Source: Thermus oshimai DSM 12092
Lineage (GTDB): Bacteria > Deinococcota > Deinococci > Deinococcales > Thermaceae
Direction of reading: 5' to 3'
Assembly (NCBI RefSeq): GCF_000373145.1
Contig: NZ_KB890614.1
Span: forward strand, 271,282-335,281
Length of the DNA: 64,000 bases
Positions 38,138 through 47,051 of the stretch are shown here, piece after piece. The first letter of the stretch is position 1; each line of letters starts with the position of its first letter. The notes under the pieces are model-generated. The model did no database searches. It saw nothing but the letters and a program-made list of their open reading frames with translations, and was not told the DNA's origin. The translations under genes were made by a program, and so were the position numbers.

Positions 38138-38629
38138 CTAGTTGCCGAAGAGTTCGTCCAGGAGGGCCTTGGCCCCTTCGCGGTATTCCGTGTCCAGGTT
38201 GAGCTTGGGGGGGTTGGCGATGGCCTCCTCCACCAGCCTGGCCAGAGCCTCCGCGGCCCTTTTACCGTAGAGCTTCACCTTGCCCAAGGGGGCGCTTTCG
38301 TCAAAGACCAGGAGGAGAAGGGCGTGGTCCCCGGCCTCGTCCATGTAGAGCCCGATCCGTTCCCCTTGGTGGAGGATCTCCTGGAAGCGCACCTCCCCCA
38401 GGAGCTTGGCCAGGGCCTGGGTGGCGGCGGCGTTCCCCGCGGCCAGGGTGGCCAGGGAGTCCAGAGGCGGGGGCTTGGGGGCCCAGAGGGCCTCCTTGTG
38501 GGCCAGGACGAAGCCTTTCCGGTCCACCAGAAGGGCGTAACGGGCTCCGGTTTCCCGTAGGGTTTCTTCCAGGGCCTCCACCGCCTTCTCGTAGAGGGCC
38601 CCGTAGAGGACCAGGGTGGGTTCCACCAT
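38138..38629 (-). CDS. mglB: MglB, roadblock/LC7 GTPase-activating protein
   Basis: A 163-residue roadblock/LC7-domain protein that dimerises and stimulates GTP hydrolysis by MglA. The fold is seen in [16 protein letters not shown], the [22 protein letters not shown] helix and the [18 protein letters not shown] strand (in part). The long C-terminal helix and tail ending DELFGN is typical of Thermus MglB. It overlaps nothing but lies 1 base before mglA and 17 bases from the divergent M20 peptidase. Confidence 0.95.
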   Translation of the reverse strand: MVEPTLVLYGALYEKAVEALEETLRETGARYALLVDRKGFVLAHKEALWAPKPPPLDSLATLAAGNAAATQALAKLLGEVRFQEILHQGERIGLYMDEAGDHALLLLVFDESAPLGKVKLYGKRAAEALARLVEEAIANPPKLNLDTEYREGAKALLDELFGN

Positions 38630-38631
38630 AG

Positions 38632-38644
38632 TATGCTCAGTCTA
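38632..38644. promoter_or_regulatory. back-to-back -10 boxes for the M20 peptidase (+) and mglBA (-)
   Basis: TATGCT (38632-38637, +) lies 9 bases before the peptidase ATG at 38647. TAGACT (38644-38639, -) lies 9 bases before the mglB ATG at 38629. The whole intergenic space is 17 bases. Confidence 0.5.
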
Positions 38645-38646
38645 CC

Positions 38647-39972
38647 ATGGAGGCTTTTCTTGAGGAGGCGAAGGCCCTTTTGGCGGAGCTGGTGGCCCTG
38701 CCCACGGTGAGCGCGGAGGGGCGGGCCCTGGAGGAGGGGGCCAAGAAGGTGGCGGAGGTCCTGGAGGGCCTGGGCCTACGGGCGGAGCTCAAGCGGGGCT
38801 ACGGCCCCCCGGTGGTCCTGGCGGAGGGCGGGGTGGGGGAGAGGACCCTTCTTTTCTACAACCACTACGATGTCCAGCCCCCGGACCCCCTGGAGCTTTG
38901 GGCCACGGACCCCTTCACCCTGGTGGAGAAGGAGGGGGCCTGGTACGCCCGCGGGGCCCACGACGACAAGGGGGAGCTGGTGGCCCGGGTGGTGGCCTTG
39001 AGGCTTTTCCAGGAGAAGCACGGCTTCCTTCCCCGGGTGCGCTTCGTGGTGGAGGGGGAGGAGGAGGTGGGAAGCCCCCACCTGGCGGACTTCGTAAGGG
39101 ACCACAAGGAGGCCCTAGGGGCGGGGGCCATCCTCTGGGAGGCCGGGGGGGTGGACGCCAGGGGGCGGCCCTACCTCTACGCGGGGCTTAAGGGCATCGT
39201 GGCCCTGGAGCTGCGGGTGAAGACGGCGGCCTTTGACCTCCACTCCTCCTACGGGGCGGTGGTGGAAAACCCCATCTACCGCCTGAGCAAGGCCCTGGCC
39301 TCTTTACGGGACGAGGAGGGCCGGGTTCTGGTGGAGGGGTTTTACCACCGGGTCCGGCCCCTCACCCCCTTGGAGATGGAGGTGCTGGCGGAGATCCCCG
39401 ACGAGTCCGAGGCCCTGAAGGAGGCCTTCGGGGTGCGGGACTTCCTGGGAGGCGCGCGGAACCTGGAGTTCAACCAGCGGCTTTACGCCGAGCCCTGCAT
39501 CAACTTTAACGGCTTCCACGCGGGCTACGGGGGTCCCGGTTCCAAGACCGTCCTCCCCGCCGAGGCCTACGCCAAGCTGGACGTGCGCCTGGTGCCGGAC
39601 CAGGACCCGGAGGAGATTCCCCTTCTCCTCAAGCGCCACCTCGAGGCCCACGGCTTCCACGACGTGGAGGTGGTGGTCCTGGAGAAGGGGGAGCACCCGG
39701 CGCGGAGCGACCTGGCCCACCCCTTCGTGGCCCTGGCCCGGCGGGCCCTGGAGGAGGCCTTTGGGGAGAAGGCCGTGCTCTACCCCAACATGGCGGGCTC
39801 GGGGCCCATGCACCCCTTCCTCCACCACCTCGGTGCCCCCGCGGTGGGGCTTGGGGTGGGCTACCCCGGAAGCCGGGTCCACAGCCCCAACGAGCACATC
39901 CGCATCCGGGACTTTGAGCGGGGGGTCTTGGCCCTCCTCCGCCTCCTGGAGCTTTACTTCCTCGAGGGTTAG
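38647..39972 (+). CDS. M20 family metallopeptidase (dipeptidase)
   Basis: A 441-residue cytosolic zinc peptidase of the M20 family. Metal-site motifs are HYDVQPPDPLELW, GAHDDKGELV, the catalytic EGEEEVGSPHL and a C-terminal His in MHPFLHHLGAPAVGLG. A dimerisation domain (about 180-330) sits between. The pattern resembles carnosine/dipeptide hydrolases rather than acetylornithine deacetylase. It is divergent from mglB; the next gene, speB, follows after 18 bases and has its own -10-like box. Confidence 0.93.
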   Translation: MEAFLEEAKALLAELVALPTVSAEGRALEEGAKKVAEVLEGLGLRAELKRGYGPPVVLAEGGVGERTLLFYNHYDVQPPDPLELWATDPFTLVEKEGAWYARGAHDDKGELVARVVALRLFQEKHGFLPRVRFVVEGEEEVGSPHLADFVRDHKEALGAGAILWEAGGVDARGRPYLYAGLKGIVALELRVKTAAFDLHSSYGAVVENPIYRLSKALASLRDEEGRVLVEGFYHRVRPLTPLEMEVLAEIPDESEALKEAFGVRDFLGGARNLEFNQRLYAEPCINFNGFHAGYGGPGSKTVLPAEAYAKLDVRLVPDQDPEEIPLLLKRHLEAHGFHDVEVVVLEKGEHPARSDLAHPFVALARRALEEAFGEKAVLYPNMAGSGPMHPFLHHLGAPAVGLGVGYPGSRVHSPNEHIRIRDFERGVLALLRLLELYFLEG

Positions 39973-39990
39973 CCGTACCATTCTCCGGGT

Positions 39991-40857
39991 ATGCTGGCCT
40001 TTGGCGAAGTCCAAACCCCCTACGAGGAGGCCCGGGTGGTGGTCCTCCCCGTGCCCTACGACCTCTCCCTCTCCTTCCTCCCCGGGGCCCGGCGGGGCCC
40101 GGAGGCCATCCTCCTGGCGAGCCGGGAGCTGGAGCCTTTCCTGTTGGAGCTTGGGGTGGCCCCGGAGGAGGTGGGGATCCACGCCCTACCCCCCGTGCCC
40201 TTCGTGGCGGGGAGCGCGGAGGCGAGCCACCGCCGGATCTACGAGGAGGCCCTTAGGCACCTCCGGGCGGGGAAGTTTTTGGTGAGCCTCGGGGGGGACC
40301 ACTCCATCGTCCACCCCCTGGTCCTGGCCCACCGGGAGGCCTTAGGGGAGTTCTCCATCCTGCACATTGACGCCCACGCGGACCTCTACCCCGAGTGGCA
40401 GGGCTCGGTGTACTCCCACGCAAGCCCGTTTTACCGCCTCCTCCAGGAGGGTTTTCCCCTGGTGCAGGTGGGGATCCGCGCCATGGACCGGGACTCCCTA
40501 AACCTCGCCCGGGAAAAGGGGGTGGCCCTTTTCCCCGCCCACCGCATTCACCGGGAGGGCCTGCCCCTGGAGGCGGTCCTTGGGGCCTTGGGGGATCGGG
40601 TCTACATCAGCCTGGACTTTGACGCCCTGGACCCCTCGGTCATGCCCAGCGTGGGGACCCCCCTGCCCGGGGGGCTTTCCTACCGCCAGGTGGTGGACCT
40701 CCTGGAGGCGGTCTTCCGGGCCAAGGAGGTGGTGGGGATGGACTTCGTGGAGCTTTCCCCTAATGGCCAGTTCCACGCGGAGATGACCGCGGCCCAGCTG
40801 GTCTACCACGCCATCGGGCTTAAGGGCCTAAAGGCGGGGTGGCTCCGGCCCGGGTAG
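39991..40857 (+). CDS. speB: agmatinase / aminopropylagmatine ureohydrolase
   Basis: A 288-residue binuclear manganese ureohydrolase. The metal ligands are in GGDHSI, HIDAHADL and SLDFDALDP. In T. thermophilus SpeB acts on N1-aminopropylagmatine to give spermidine, the first branch to the long polyamines these thermophiles use; plain agmatine is the alternative substrate. TACCAT lies 9 bases before the ATG. The N-terminus FGEVQTPYEEARVVVLPVPYD fits the family. Confidence 0.92.
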   Translation: MLAFGEVQTPYEEARVVVLPVPYDLSLSFLPGARRGPEAILLASRELEPFLLELGVAPEEVGIHALPPVPFVAGSAEASHRRIYEEALRHLRAGKFLVSLGGDHSIVHPLVLAHREALGEFSILHIDAHADLYPEWQGSVYSHASPFYRLLQEGFPLVQVGIRAMDRDSLNLAREKGVALFPAHRIHREGLPLEAVLGALGDRVYISLDFDALDPSVMPSVGTPLPGGLSYRQVVDLLEAVFRAKEVVGMDFVELSPNGQFHAEMTAAQLVYHAIGLKGLKAGWLRPG

Positions 40858-40892
40858 CGCCTTGGATTACCTTTCCGCTTTTGGGAAGCCCT

Positions 40893-40898
40893 TAGCCT
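40893..40898 (+). promoter_or_regulatory. -10 box (TAGCCT) for the secreted hydrolase gene
   Basis: TAGCCT lies 6 bases before the GTG at 40905 and predicts a leaderless transcript. Confidence 0.55.
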
Positions 40899-40904
40899 AA
40901 AGGG

Positions 40905-41789
40905 GTGCGCCCCCTGGCCCTGGCCTTCCTCCTTTCCGGCCTGGCCCTGGCCCAGTACACCCTCCCCGAGCTCCGGGCCCGCGCCTATGGGGAAGGGGGC
41001 TTCCGGGTGGAGCGGGTCTTGGAGGAAAGGGCCCGCTTCACCCGGGTGCAGTTCTCCCACCTCTCCGAGGGCCTCCGGGTTCACGGCTTCGCCAACCTCC
41101 CCAAGGGGAGGGGGCCTTTTCCCGTGGTGGCCGTCCTCCACGGCTACGTGGAGCCCAGCCGCTACCGCCTCCTCGCCTACACCGCCCCTTACGCGGACTG
41201 GCTGGCGGAGCGGGGCTTTCTGGTCCTCCACCCCAACTACCGGGGCCACCCCCCCTCGGAAGGGGCCCCCGCCCGGGGCCTCCGCCACCCCTACGCGGTG
41301 GACGTCCTGAACCTCCTGGCGGAGGTGCGCAAGGGGGCCTTCCCCCAGGCCGACCCCGCCCGCATCGTCCTTTTCGGCCACTCCATGGGGGGCGGGATCG
41401 CCCAGATCGTGGCCCTGGTGGACCCGGGCCTTAGGGGGGCGGTCCTCTACGGGAGCATGAGCGGGGACGAGCGGCTTAACCTGGAAAGGATCCGCTTTTG
41501 GTCCGGGGGCACCCGGGGGGGCGAGCTCTATACCCTTCCTCCGGAGCTCCTGGCCGCCCATTCCGCCTGGACCTACCTCGAGGACCTCCGCGTTCCCCTT
41601 AGCGTCCACCACGGCCTAAAGGATGCCCAGGTCCCCCCGGAGTGGTCCTGGGCCCTTTGCCGGAGGCTCAAGGCCCTGAAAAAGCCCGTGGAGTGCTTCA
41701 GCTACCCCGCGGGCCACCTCTTCTGGGGGGAGGCGGAGGCCCAGTTCCGCGCCCGGGTGGCCGCTTTTTTGGGGCGGGTTTTCCGGTAA
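40905..41789 (+). CDS. secreted alpha/beta hydrolase (prolyl oligopeptidase-like)
   Basis: A 294-residue protein with a signal peptide (MRPLALAFLLSGLALAQ) and an alpha/beta hydrolase fold. The nucleophile is the Ser in FGHSMGGG. The likely acid is the Asp in HHGLKDAQVP, and the His is in AGHLFWGEA. The oxyanion segment LHGYVEPSRYR is also visible. The GTG start is supported by TAGCCT 6 bases upstream and by the signal peptide beginning there. It is probably a periplasmic esterase or peptidase; the substrate is unknown. Confidence 0.88.
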   Translation: MRPLALAFLLSGLALAQYTLPELRARAYGEGGFRVERVLEERARFTRVQFSHLSEGLRVHGFANLPKGRGPFPVVAVLHGYVEPSRYRLLAYTAPYADWLAERGFLVLHPNYRGHPPSEGAPARGLRHPYAVDVLNLLAEVRKGAFPQADPARIVLFGHSMGGGIAQIVALVDPGLRGAVLYGSMSGDERLNLERIRFWSGGTRGGELYTLPPELLAAHSAWTYLEDLRVPLSVHHGLKDAQVPPEWSWALCRRLKALKKPVECFSYPAGHLFWGEAEAQFRARVAAFLGRVFR

Positions 41790-41792
41790 CCT
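41787..41792 (+). promoter_or_regulatory. -10 box (TAACCT) formed by the hydrolase stop codon
   Basis: TAACCT begins with the TAA stop of the hydrolase gene and lies 6 bases before the ATG at 41799. Confidence 0.5.
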
Positions 41793-41798
41793 GGGGGC

Positions 41799-41963
41799 AT
41801 GGAGGAGGTCTTCGCCCGCCCAGACCGGCTCCTTTACGCCCTGGCCTTTGGCCTTGGGGTCCTCTGGGGGCTTGCCCGGGCCCTGGGGGTGCGGGGGGCC
41901 CCGGCCTTCCTGGCCCTCGCCCTTTTGGCCCTAGCCCTGGGCCTTTACCTTGGGCTACAATAG
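41799..41963 (+). CDS. 54-residue small membrane protein
   Basis: A short ORF: MEEVFARPDRLLYALAFGLG, then a helix through LGVLWGLARALGV, then a second hydrophobic helix LALALLALALGLYLGLQ. Two membrane segments are likely. I recognise no family. Support comes from TAACCT exactly 6 bases before the ATG, coherent hydrophobicity and the tight fit between its neighbours (9 bases before and 6 after). The TAG stop overlaps the TACAAT box of the next gene. Confidence 0.6.
   Translation: MEEVFARPDRLLYALAFGLGVLWGLARALGVRGAPAFLALALLALALGLYLGLQ
41956..41961 (+). promoter_or_regulatory. -10 box (TACAAT) for the quinate-dehydrogenase-like gene
   Basis: TACAAT lies 8 bases before the GTG at 41970 and runs into the stop codon of the small membrane-protein gene. 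Confidence 0.45.
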
Positions 41964-41969
41964 CCCCTC

Positions 41970-42860
41970 GTGGCGAAACACGTGGTGAGCGTTTCCCTGG
42001 GCTCCAGCCGGCGGGATGCCCTGGCGGAGGTGGAGCTCCTGGGGGAGAGGGTGGTTCTGGAAAGGCGGGGCACGGACGGGGACATGGCCCGGGCGGTGGC
42101 CCTCATCCGGGAGCTGGACGGAAAGGTGGACGCCATCGGCCTGGGGGGGATAGACCTCTACCTCTGGGCGGGGGGGCGGCGCTACACCATCCGCGAGGCC
42201 CTGAAGCTCAGGCAAGCAGCCCAACGGACCCCGGTGGTGGACGGCTCGGGCCTGAAGCACACCCTGGAGCGGCAGGCGGTGCGGGCCCTCTCCCCCCTGA
42301 TCGATTGGAAAAATACAAAAGTGCTCCTCCCCTCCGCCGTGGACCGCTTCGGCCTGGCGGAGGCCTTGGACGAGGCGGGGGCTAGGGTGCTCTACGGGGA
42401 TTTCATCTTCGCCTTAGGCCTGCCCATCCCCCTTTACCGCCTCTCCTTCCTGCAAAAGCTCGCCTACCTCCTCCTGCCCCTCCTCACCCAGCTCCCCTTC
42501 CGCCTCCTCTACCCCACGGGGAAGGACCAGGAGCGGGTGGTCCAGGACTGGCGGGGCCGGTACTACCTTTGGGCCGACCTGGTGGCGGGGGACTGGCACT
42601 ACCTCCGGCGCCACATGCCCGAGGACATGCGGGGCAAGACCGTCCTCACCAACACCACCACCGAGGAGGACGTGGCCTTCCTAAGGGCGCGGGGGGTGGC
42701 CCGGCTCATCACCACCACCCCGCGGCTGGGGGGCCGGAGTTTCGGCACCAACGTCATGGAGGCCATGTTGGTGGCCCTGGCGGGGCGGGAGCTTACCGAA
42801 GCGGAGTATCTTCGGTATATTGACCTCTTAGGGCTTAGGCCCCAGGTCCTGGACCTCTAG
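41970..42860 (+). CDS. conserved protein annotated in homologues as quinate 5-dehydrogenase
   Basis: A 296-residue protein. The start AKHVVSVSLGSSRRD, the GTDGDMARAVALIRELDGKVD segment (in part) and GIGGIDLYL-like GLGGIDLYLW match a conserved bacterial family that databases call quinate 5-dehydrogenase. I see no classical GxGxxG Rossmann loop; the C-terminal half has GKTVLTNTTTEEDVAFLR and RLITTTPRLGGRSFGTNVMEA. The annotation may therefore be loose, and the biochemical role is uncertain. It lies 9 bases before efp and may share its transcript. Confidence 0.65.
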   Translation: MAKHVVSVSLGSSRRDALAEVELLGERVVLERRGTDGDMARAVALIRELDGKVDAIGLGGIDLYLWAGGRRYTIREALKLRQAAQRTPVVDGSGLKHTLERQAVRALSPLIDWKNTKVLLPSAVDRFGLAEALDEAGARVLYGDFIFALGLPIPLYRLSFLQKLAYLLLPLLTQLPFRLLYPTGKDQERVVQDWRGRYYLWADLVAGDWHYLRRHMPEDMRGKTVLTNTTTEEDVAFLRARGVARLITTTPRLGGRSFGTNVMEAMLVALAGRELTEAEYLRYIDLLGLRPQVLDL

Positions 42861-42869
42861 GGAGGACGC

Positions 42870-43424
42870 ATGATCAGCGTGACCGACTTACGACCCGGCA
42901 CCAAGGTGAGGATGGAGGGCGGCCTTTTTGAGTGCGTGGAGTACCAGCACCAGAAGATCGGCCGCGGCGGGGCCAAGGTGGTGGCCAAGTTCAAGAACCT
43001 GGAAACCGGGGCCACGATTGAGCGCACCTTCAACTCTGGGGAGAAGCTGGAGGACATCTATGTGGAAACCCGGGAGCTCCAGTACCTCTACCCCGAGGGG
43101 GAGGAGCTGGTCCTCATGGACCTCGAGACCTACGAGCAGTTCCACGTGCCCAAAAGCCGGGTGGAGGCCTGGCAGTTCCTAAAAGAGGGCATGACCGTCC
43201 TCGGGGACATGTACGAGGGCCGTCCCCTGAAGGTCATCCCCCCCACGGTGGTGGAGCTCAAGGTGGTGGACACCCCCCCGGGGGTGCGGGGGGATACGGT
43301 CTCCGGGGGCTCCAAGCCCGCCACCCTGGAGACGGGGGCCGTGGTCCAGGTGCCCCTCTTCGTGGAGCCCGGGGAGGTCATCAAGGTGGACACCCGCACC
43401 GGGGCCTACGTGGGCCGGGCCTAA
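42870..43424 (+). CDS. efp: translation elongation factor P
   Basis: A 184-residue EF-P with three beta-barrel domains (about 1-64, 65-127, 128-184), which relieves ribosome stalling at polyproline stretches. The domain I loop tip is GRGGAKV, with arginine at position 32 where Escherichia coli has a modified lysine. Domain III ends in VDTRTGAYVGRA. GGGAGGA lies before the ATG. Two hairpins after the stop end the transcript. Confidence 0.97.
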   Translation: MISVTDLRPGTKVRMEGGLFECVEYQHQKIGRGGAKVVAKFKNLETGATIERTFNSGEKLEDIYVETRELQYLYPEGEELVLMDLETYEQFHVPKSRVEAWQFLKEGMTVLGDMYEGRPLKVIPPTVVELKVVDTPPGVRGDTVSGGSKPATLETGAVVQVPLFVEPGEVIKVDTRTGAYVGRA

Positions 43425-43428
43425 ACAC

Positions 43429-43488
43429 CCCGCCGGTTCGCTTCGGCGGGATGCTTAGCGCGCTCCTCCTTCCGTGGAGGAGCTTTTT
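43429..43488 (+). terminator. tandem hairpins ending the efp transcript
   Basis: A first stem pairs CCCGCCG (43429-43435) with 43444-43450. The second, GCTCCTCC (43462-43469) with GGAGGAGC (43476-43483), loop of 6, is followed by TTTTT and is a textbook intrinsic terminator. The remaining bases to accB (43489-43582) hold a TTGACT (43523-43528) but no well-spaced -10. Confidence 0.88.
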
Positions 43489-43582
43489 CCGCTTAGGACG
43501 CCCGTCCCCCCTGGGGATTCGCTTGACTCGGTTCAGGAAAAAGGGCCCCGCCTTGGGGTAAGCTTGGCCCCGAGGTGCGCCT

Positions 43583-44077
43583 ATGACGGCCAAGGAGTTG
43601 AAGCAGATCCTGCAGGCCCTGGTGGAGTACGGGGTGAACGAGCTCACCCTGGAAACCCCGGACTACAAGCTCACCGTACGGCGAGGGGGAGAGGTGCAGG
43701 TGGTGGCGGTGCCCCAGCCCGCGCCCCTACCCCAGCCCCTCCCCGCCGCGCCCCCGCCCCCGGCGCCTGCCCCCGCCCCTGTTCCCCTCGAGGCGCCCCA
43801 GGCGGCCCCTCCCGCCAAGGAGGAGGAGTGCGCGGGGTGCGTGGAGGTGCGGGCCCCCATCGTGGGCACCTTCTACCGTGCCCCCGCCCCGGACGCCCCC
43901 CCTTACGTGAAGGAGGGGGACCGGGTGGAGAAGGGCCAGGTCCTCTGCATCATCGAGGCCATGAAGCTCATGAACGAGATTGAGTCCGAGGTCTCGGGGA
44001 TCGTCAAGAAGATCCTGGTGCAAAACGGGGAGCCCGTGGAGTACGGGCAGCCCCTCTTCCTCATCCAGCCGGTATGA
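43583..44077 (+). CDS. accB: acetyl-CoA carboxylase biotin carboxyl carrier protein
   Basis: A 164-residue BCCP. The N-terminal part (about 1-35) is the interaction domain, followed by a Pro/Ala-rich linker (about 45-80) and the biotinyl domain, where the biotinylated lysine is in [10 protein letters not shown]. It carries CO2 from AccC to the carboxyltransferase in fatty-acid synthesis. It overlaps accC by 4 bases (ATGA). Two cysteines in ECAGCVEV just before the biotinyl domain are unusual for this linker. Confidence 0.95.
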   Translation: MTAKELKQILQALVEYGVNELTLETPDYKLTVRRGGEVQVVAVPQPAPLPQPLPAAPPPPAPAPAPVPLEAPQAAPPAKEEECAGCVEVRAPIVGTFYRAPAPDAPPYVKEGDRVEKGQVLCIIEAMKLMNEIESEVSGIVKKILVQNGEPVEYGQPLFLIQPV

Positions 44078-45411
44078 GAAAGGTCCTCATCGCCAACCGG
44101 GGGGAGATCGCCTTAAGGATCATCCGGGCGGCCAAGGAGCTCGGGCTCAAGACGGTGGTGGCCCACTCCACCGCGGACGAGAAGAGCCTTCCCGTCCTCC
44201 TGGCGGACGAGGCCATCTGCATTGGGCCGCCCCCTTCGGGCCAGAGCTACCTCAACATCCCCAACATCCTCTCCGCGGCCATCGTGACGGGGGCGGACGC
44301 CATCCATCCGGGCTACGGGTTCCTGGCGGAAAACGCCCTCTTTGCGGAGATGTGCCGGGAGCACGGCCTCACCTTCATCGGCCCCACCCCGGAGAACATG
44401 AAGGCCTTAGGGGACAAGGCCACCGCCAGGAAGGTGGCCCGGGAGGCGGGGGTGCCCACGGTGCCGGGCACGGACGAGCTGGAAAGCATAGAGGAGGCCA
44501 AGCGCGCCGCGTGGGAGATCGGCTACCCCGTGATCCTCAAGGCCTCCGCCGGGGGTGGGGGCCGGGGGATGCGGGTGGTGCACACGGAGGAGGAGCTGGA
44601 GCGGGCGGTCCAGCAGGCCCAGGAGGAGGCCCGGGCGGCCTTCGGCAACCCCGCGGTCTACCTGGAGAAGTACATAGAGGAGCCCAAGCACATCGAGATC
44701 CAGGTCCTGGGGGACGGGGAGCGGGTGGTCCACCTCTGGGAGCGGGACTGCTCCATCCAGCGCCGCCACCAGAAGCTCATTGAGGAGGCCCCCAGCGTCC
44801 TCCCCTTTGAAACCCGCAAGGCCATCGCCGAGGCCGCGAGGCGCCTGGCGGAGCACGTGGGGTACGTGTCTGCGGGCACCTTGGAGTTTTTGGTGGACAA
44901 GGAGGGGAACTTCTACTTCATAGAGATGAACACCCGCATCCAGGTGGAGCACCCGGTGACGGAGATGGTCACCGGGATTGACCTGGTCCAGGCCCAGTTC
45001 CGCATCGCCATGGGGGAGAAGCTCTGGCTCAGGCAGGAGGACATCGAGGTGCGGGGGCACGCCATCGAGGTGCGGGTGAACGCCGAAGACCCCGAGAAGG
45101 GCTTCAGGCCCTCCATCGGCAAGGTGGAAACCCTCCTCTTCCCCGGGGGCCCCGGCATCCGGGTGGACAGCCACCTCTACGCGGGCTACCAGATCCCCCC
45201 TCACTACGACAGCCTCATCGCCAAGATCATCGCCTGGGCCCCCACGCGGGAGGAGGCCATCCGGCGCATGGAGCGCGCCCTTTCGGAGACCATCATTGAA
45301 GGCCCCGGCCTGAAGACCACCATCCCCTTCCACCAGAAGGTCCTCCAAAACGCCTTCTTCCGCCGGGGGGCGGTCTACACCAACTTCGTGGCCCGGCGCA
45401 TGGAGCTGTAG
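44074..45411 (+). CDS. accC: acetyl-CoA carboxylase biotin carboxylase subunit
   Basis: A 445-residue biotin carboxylase of the ATP-grasp superfamily that carboxylates biotin on AccB using ATP and bicarbonate. Motifs: the N-terminal [15 protein letters not shown], the ATP lid [12 protein letters not shown], the metal-binding [14 protein letters not shown], and [14 protein letters not shown]. The full domain order (preATP-grasp, ATP-grasp, C-terminal) is present. Its TAG stop begins the TAGACT box ahead of the next gene. It may also serve the carboxyltransferase at 17.7 kb. Confidence 0.97.
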   Translation: MRKVLIANRGEIALRIIRAAKELGLKTVVAHSTADEKSLPVLLADEAICIGPPPSGQSYLNIPNILSAAIVTGADAIHPGYGFLAENALFAEMCREHGLTFIGPTPENMKALGDKATARKVAREAGVPTVPGTDELESIEEAKRAAWEIGYPVILKASAGGGGRGMRVVHTEEELERAVQQAQEEARAAFGNPAVYLEKYIEEPKHIEIQVLGDGERVVHLWERDCSIQRRHQKLIEEAPSVLPFETRKAIAEAARRLAEHVGYVSAGTLEFLVDKEGNFYFIEMNTRIQVEHPVTEMVTGIDLVQAQFRIAMGEKLWLRQEDIEVRGHAIEVRVNAEDPEKGFRPSIGKVETLLFPGGPGIRVDSHLYAGYQIPPHYDSLIAKIIAWAPTREEAIRRMERALSETIIEGPGLKTTIPFHQKVLQNAFFRRGAVYTNFVARRMEL

Positions 45412-45414
45412 ACT
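45409..45414 (+). promoter_or_regulatory. -10 box (TAGACT) formed by the accC stop codon
   Basis: TAGACT starts with the accC stop and lies 6 bases before the GTG of the Asp23-type gene. It could give the asp23-nusB-folD part of the operon independent expression. Confidence 0.55.
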
Positions 45415-45420
45415 GGGCGT

Positions 45421-45762
45421 GTGATGGTGGACTACGAGATCACCGACCAGGCCCTGGAAGCCCTGGTCCTCCACGCCCTCATGGAGCTCCAGGGCGTGCG
45501 CCCCCTGGAGACCATCCCCCGCCCCCTGGGGGAGGTCTTCAAGCGGGCCCGGCCCGTGCGGGTGGAAAGGACCCCGGAGGGCCTAAGCGTGGACCTCGTC
45601 CTCTCCGTGGACTACGGCCTGCCCATACCGGAGCTGGCCCCGAAGGTCCAGAAGGAGGTGGCCGAGGCCCTTTACTTGGCCACCGGGGAGAAGGTGAAGG
45701 CGGTGAACCTCACCGTGGCCCAGGTGGAGTACCCCAAGGAGGCCCATGCGGCGCAGGGCTAG
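45421..45762 (+). CDS. Asp23/Gls24 (YloU) family protein
   Basis: A 113-residue Asp23-family protein. The pattern YEITDQALEALVLHALMELQGV, the basic centre and the strand pair VDLVLSVDYGLPIPELAPKVQKEV (each shown in part) followed by TGEKVKAVNLTVAQV are typical. In Gram-positives these are envelope-stress or membrane-associated proteins, and the YloU type commonly sits between accBC and nusB, as here. The GTG start at 45421 fits the TAGACT box; an ATG lies one codon later. It overlaps nusB by 17 bases. Confidence 0.85.
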   Translation: MMVDYEITDQALEALVLHALMELQGVRPLETIPRPLGEVFKRARPVRVERTPEGLSVDLVLSVDYGLPIPELAPKVQKEVAEALYLATGEKVKAVNLTVAQVEYPKEAHAAQG

Positions 45763-46201
45763 GGAACTGGCCATGCGGGCCCTCTTCGCCCACACCCAGG
45801 GCGGGGTGGACCTGGAAGAGGCCCTTCAGCACGCCCTTTCCGCCATGGGGGGGGAGGAGGACCCCTACGGGGACCCCCTGGACGAGGAAGGGGTGGCCTT
45901 CGCCCGGAGGCTCCTGGAGGGCTTTAAGGCCCACCAGGAGGAGGTGGACCGCGTTCTGAAGGAGACGGTGGAGGGCTGGGACTTCGCCCAGATGTCCAAG
46001 ACCGACCTCACCGTGCTTCGCCTGGCGGTCTACGAGATGCTCTTTGAGCCCACCCCCTTCGCCCCCCTCATTGAGGTGGCGGTGAAGATCGCCAAGCGCT
46101 ACGGGGGGGAGCACTCGGGGGCCTTCGTGAACGGCGTGTTGGGCAAGGTGTACCGTCGGATCCAGGAGGGCGCCCTGAAGGCGGCGCCCAAGGAGGCGTA
46201 G
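45746..46201 (+). CDS. nusB: transcription antitermination factor NusB
   Basis: A 151-residue all-helical NusB, which with NusE (S10) binds boxA RNA for antitermination in rRNA operons. RRRARELAMRALFAHTQGG, KTDLTVLRLAVYEMLFEP and the conserved C-terminal GAFVNGVLGKV are diagnostic. The start lies inside the Asp23-type gene and the stop 1 base before folD, so translation is coupled through the cluster. Confidence 0.95.
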   Translation: MRRRARELAMRALFAHTQGGVDLEEALQHALSAMGGEEDPYGDPLDEEGVAFARRLLEGFKAHQEEVDRVLKETVEGWDFAQMSKTDLTVLRLAVYEMLFEPTPFAPLIEVAVKIAKRYGGEHSGAFVNGVLGKVYRRIQEGALKAAPKEA

Positions 46202-46202
46202 G

Positions 46203-47051
46203 ATGGCGGCCCGTCTTCTTTCCGGGCACGAGGTGGCCGAGGCGGTGTACGAGGAGCTTCGGGCGCGCCTTAAAGAACACCCTTTCGTCCCCTCCTTGAG
46301 GGTCATCCGCCTCGGGGAGGACCCGGCCTCGGTGTCCTACGTGCGGCTTAAGGACAAAAGGGCCCGGGCCCTGGGCTACCGGAGCCAGGTGGAGGTCTAC
46401 CCCGAGGACCTTCCCGAGGAGGCCCTCCTCCGGCGCATCCAGGAGCTCAACGCCGACCCCGGGGTGGACGGCATCCTGGTCCAGCTTCCCCTGCCCCGCC
46501 ACATCCGCACGGAGCGGGTCTTGGAGGCCATAGACCCCCTGAAGGACGTGGACGGCTTCCACCCCTTGAACGTGGGGCGGCTTTGGAGCGGGGGGGAGGG
46601 GCTTTTCCCCTGCACCCCCTTGGGGGTGGTCCGCCTCCTCAAGCACTACGGGGTGGAGCTAAAGGGGAAGGAGGCGGTGATCGTGGGCCGTTCCAACATC
46701 GTGGGGAAGCCTCTTGCGGCCCTTCTCCTTCGGGAGGACGCCACCGTCACCCTGGCCCACTCCCGGACCCAAAACCTGCCGGAGGTGGCCCGGAGGGCGG
46801 AGATTTTGGTGGTGGCCGTGGGCCGCCCCCACCTGGTGCAAAAGGAGTGGGTCCGCCCCGGGGCCATCGTGGTGGACGTGGGGGTGAACCGGGTGGGGGA
46901 TAGGCTTCTTGGGGACGTGCACCCCGAGGTGGCCGAGGTGGCCTCCGCCCTCACCCCGGTGCCCGGGGGCGTGGGCCCCATGACCGTGGCCATGCTCATG
47001 TACAACACCTGGAAGGCCGCCCTCTTAAGGCGCCATGGAGTTCCTGCTTAA
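46203..47051 (+). CDS. folD: methylenetetrahydrofolate dehydrogenase / cyclohydrolase
   Basis: A 282-residue bifunctional FolD that interconverts 5,10-methylene- and 10-formyl-tetrahydrofolate with NADP. The catalytic lysine is in SYVRLKDKRA, the DGILVQLPLP signature is complete, and the Rossmann segment VIVGRSNIVGKPLAALLL and PVPGGVGPMTVAMLMYNT follow. It overlaps the downstream DivPAP2 gene by 17 bases. Confidence 0.96.
   Translation: MAARLLSGHEVAEAVYEELRARLKEHPFVPSLRVIRLGEDPASVSYVRLKDKRARALGYRSQVEVYPEDLPEEALLRRIQELNADPGVDGILVQLPLPRHIRTERVLEAIDPLKDVDGFHPLNVGRLWSGGEGLFPCTPLGVVRLLKHYGVELKGKEAVIVGRSNIVGKPLAALLLREDATVTLAHSRTQNLPEVARRAEILVVAVGRPHLVQKEWVRPGAIVVDVGVNRVGDRLLGDVHPEVAEVASALTPVPGGVGPMTVAMLMYNTWKAALLRRHGVPA

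Noticed and set aside
43523..43528. TTGACT ahead of accB as a -35 box
   Set aside because: No acceptable -10 at the right distance; the next TA-rich element (TAAGCT) is about 30 bases away. The accB promoter is not resolved.
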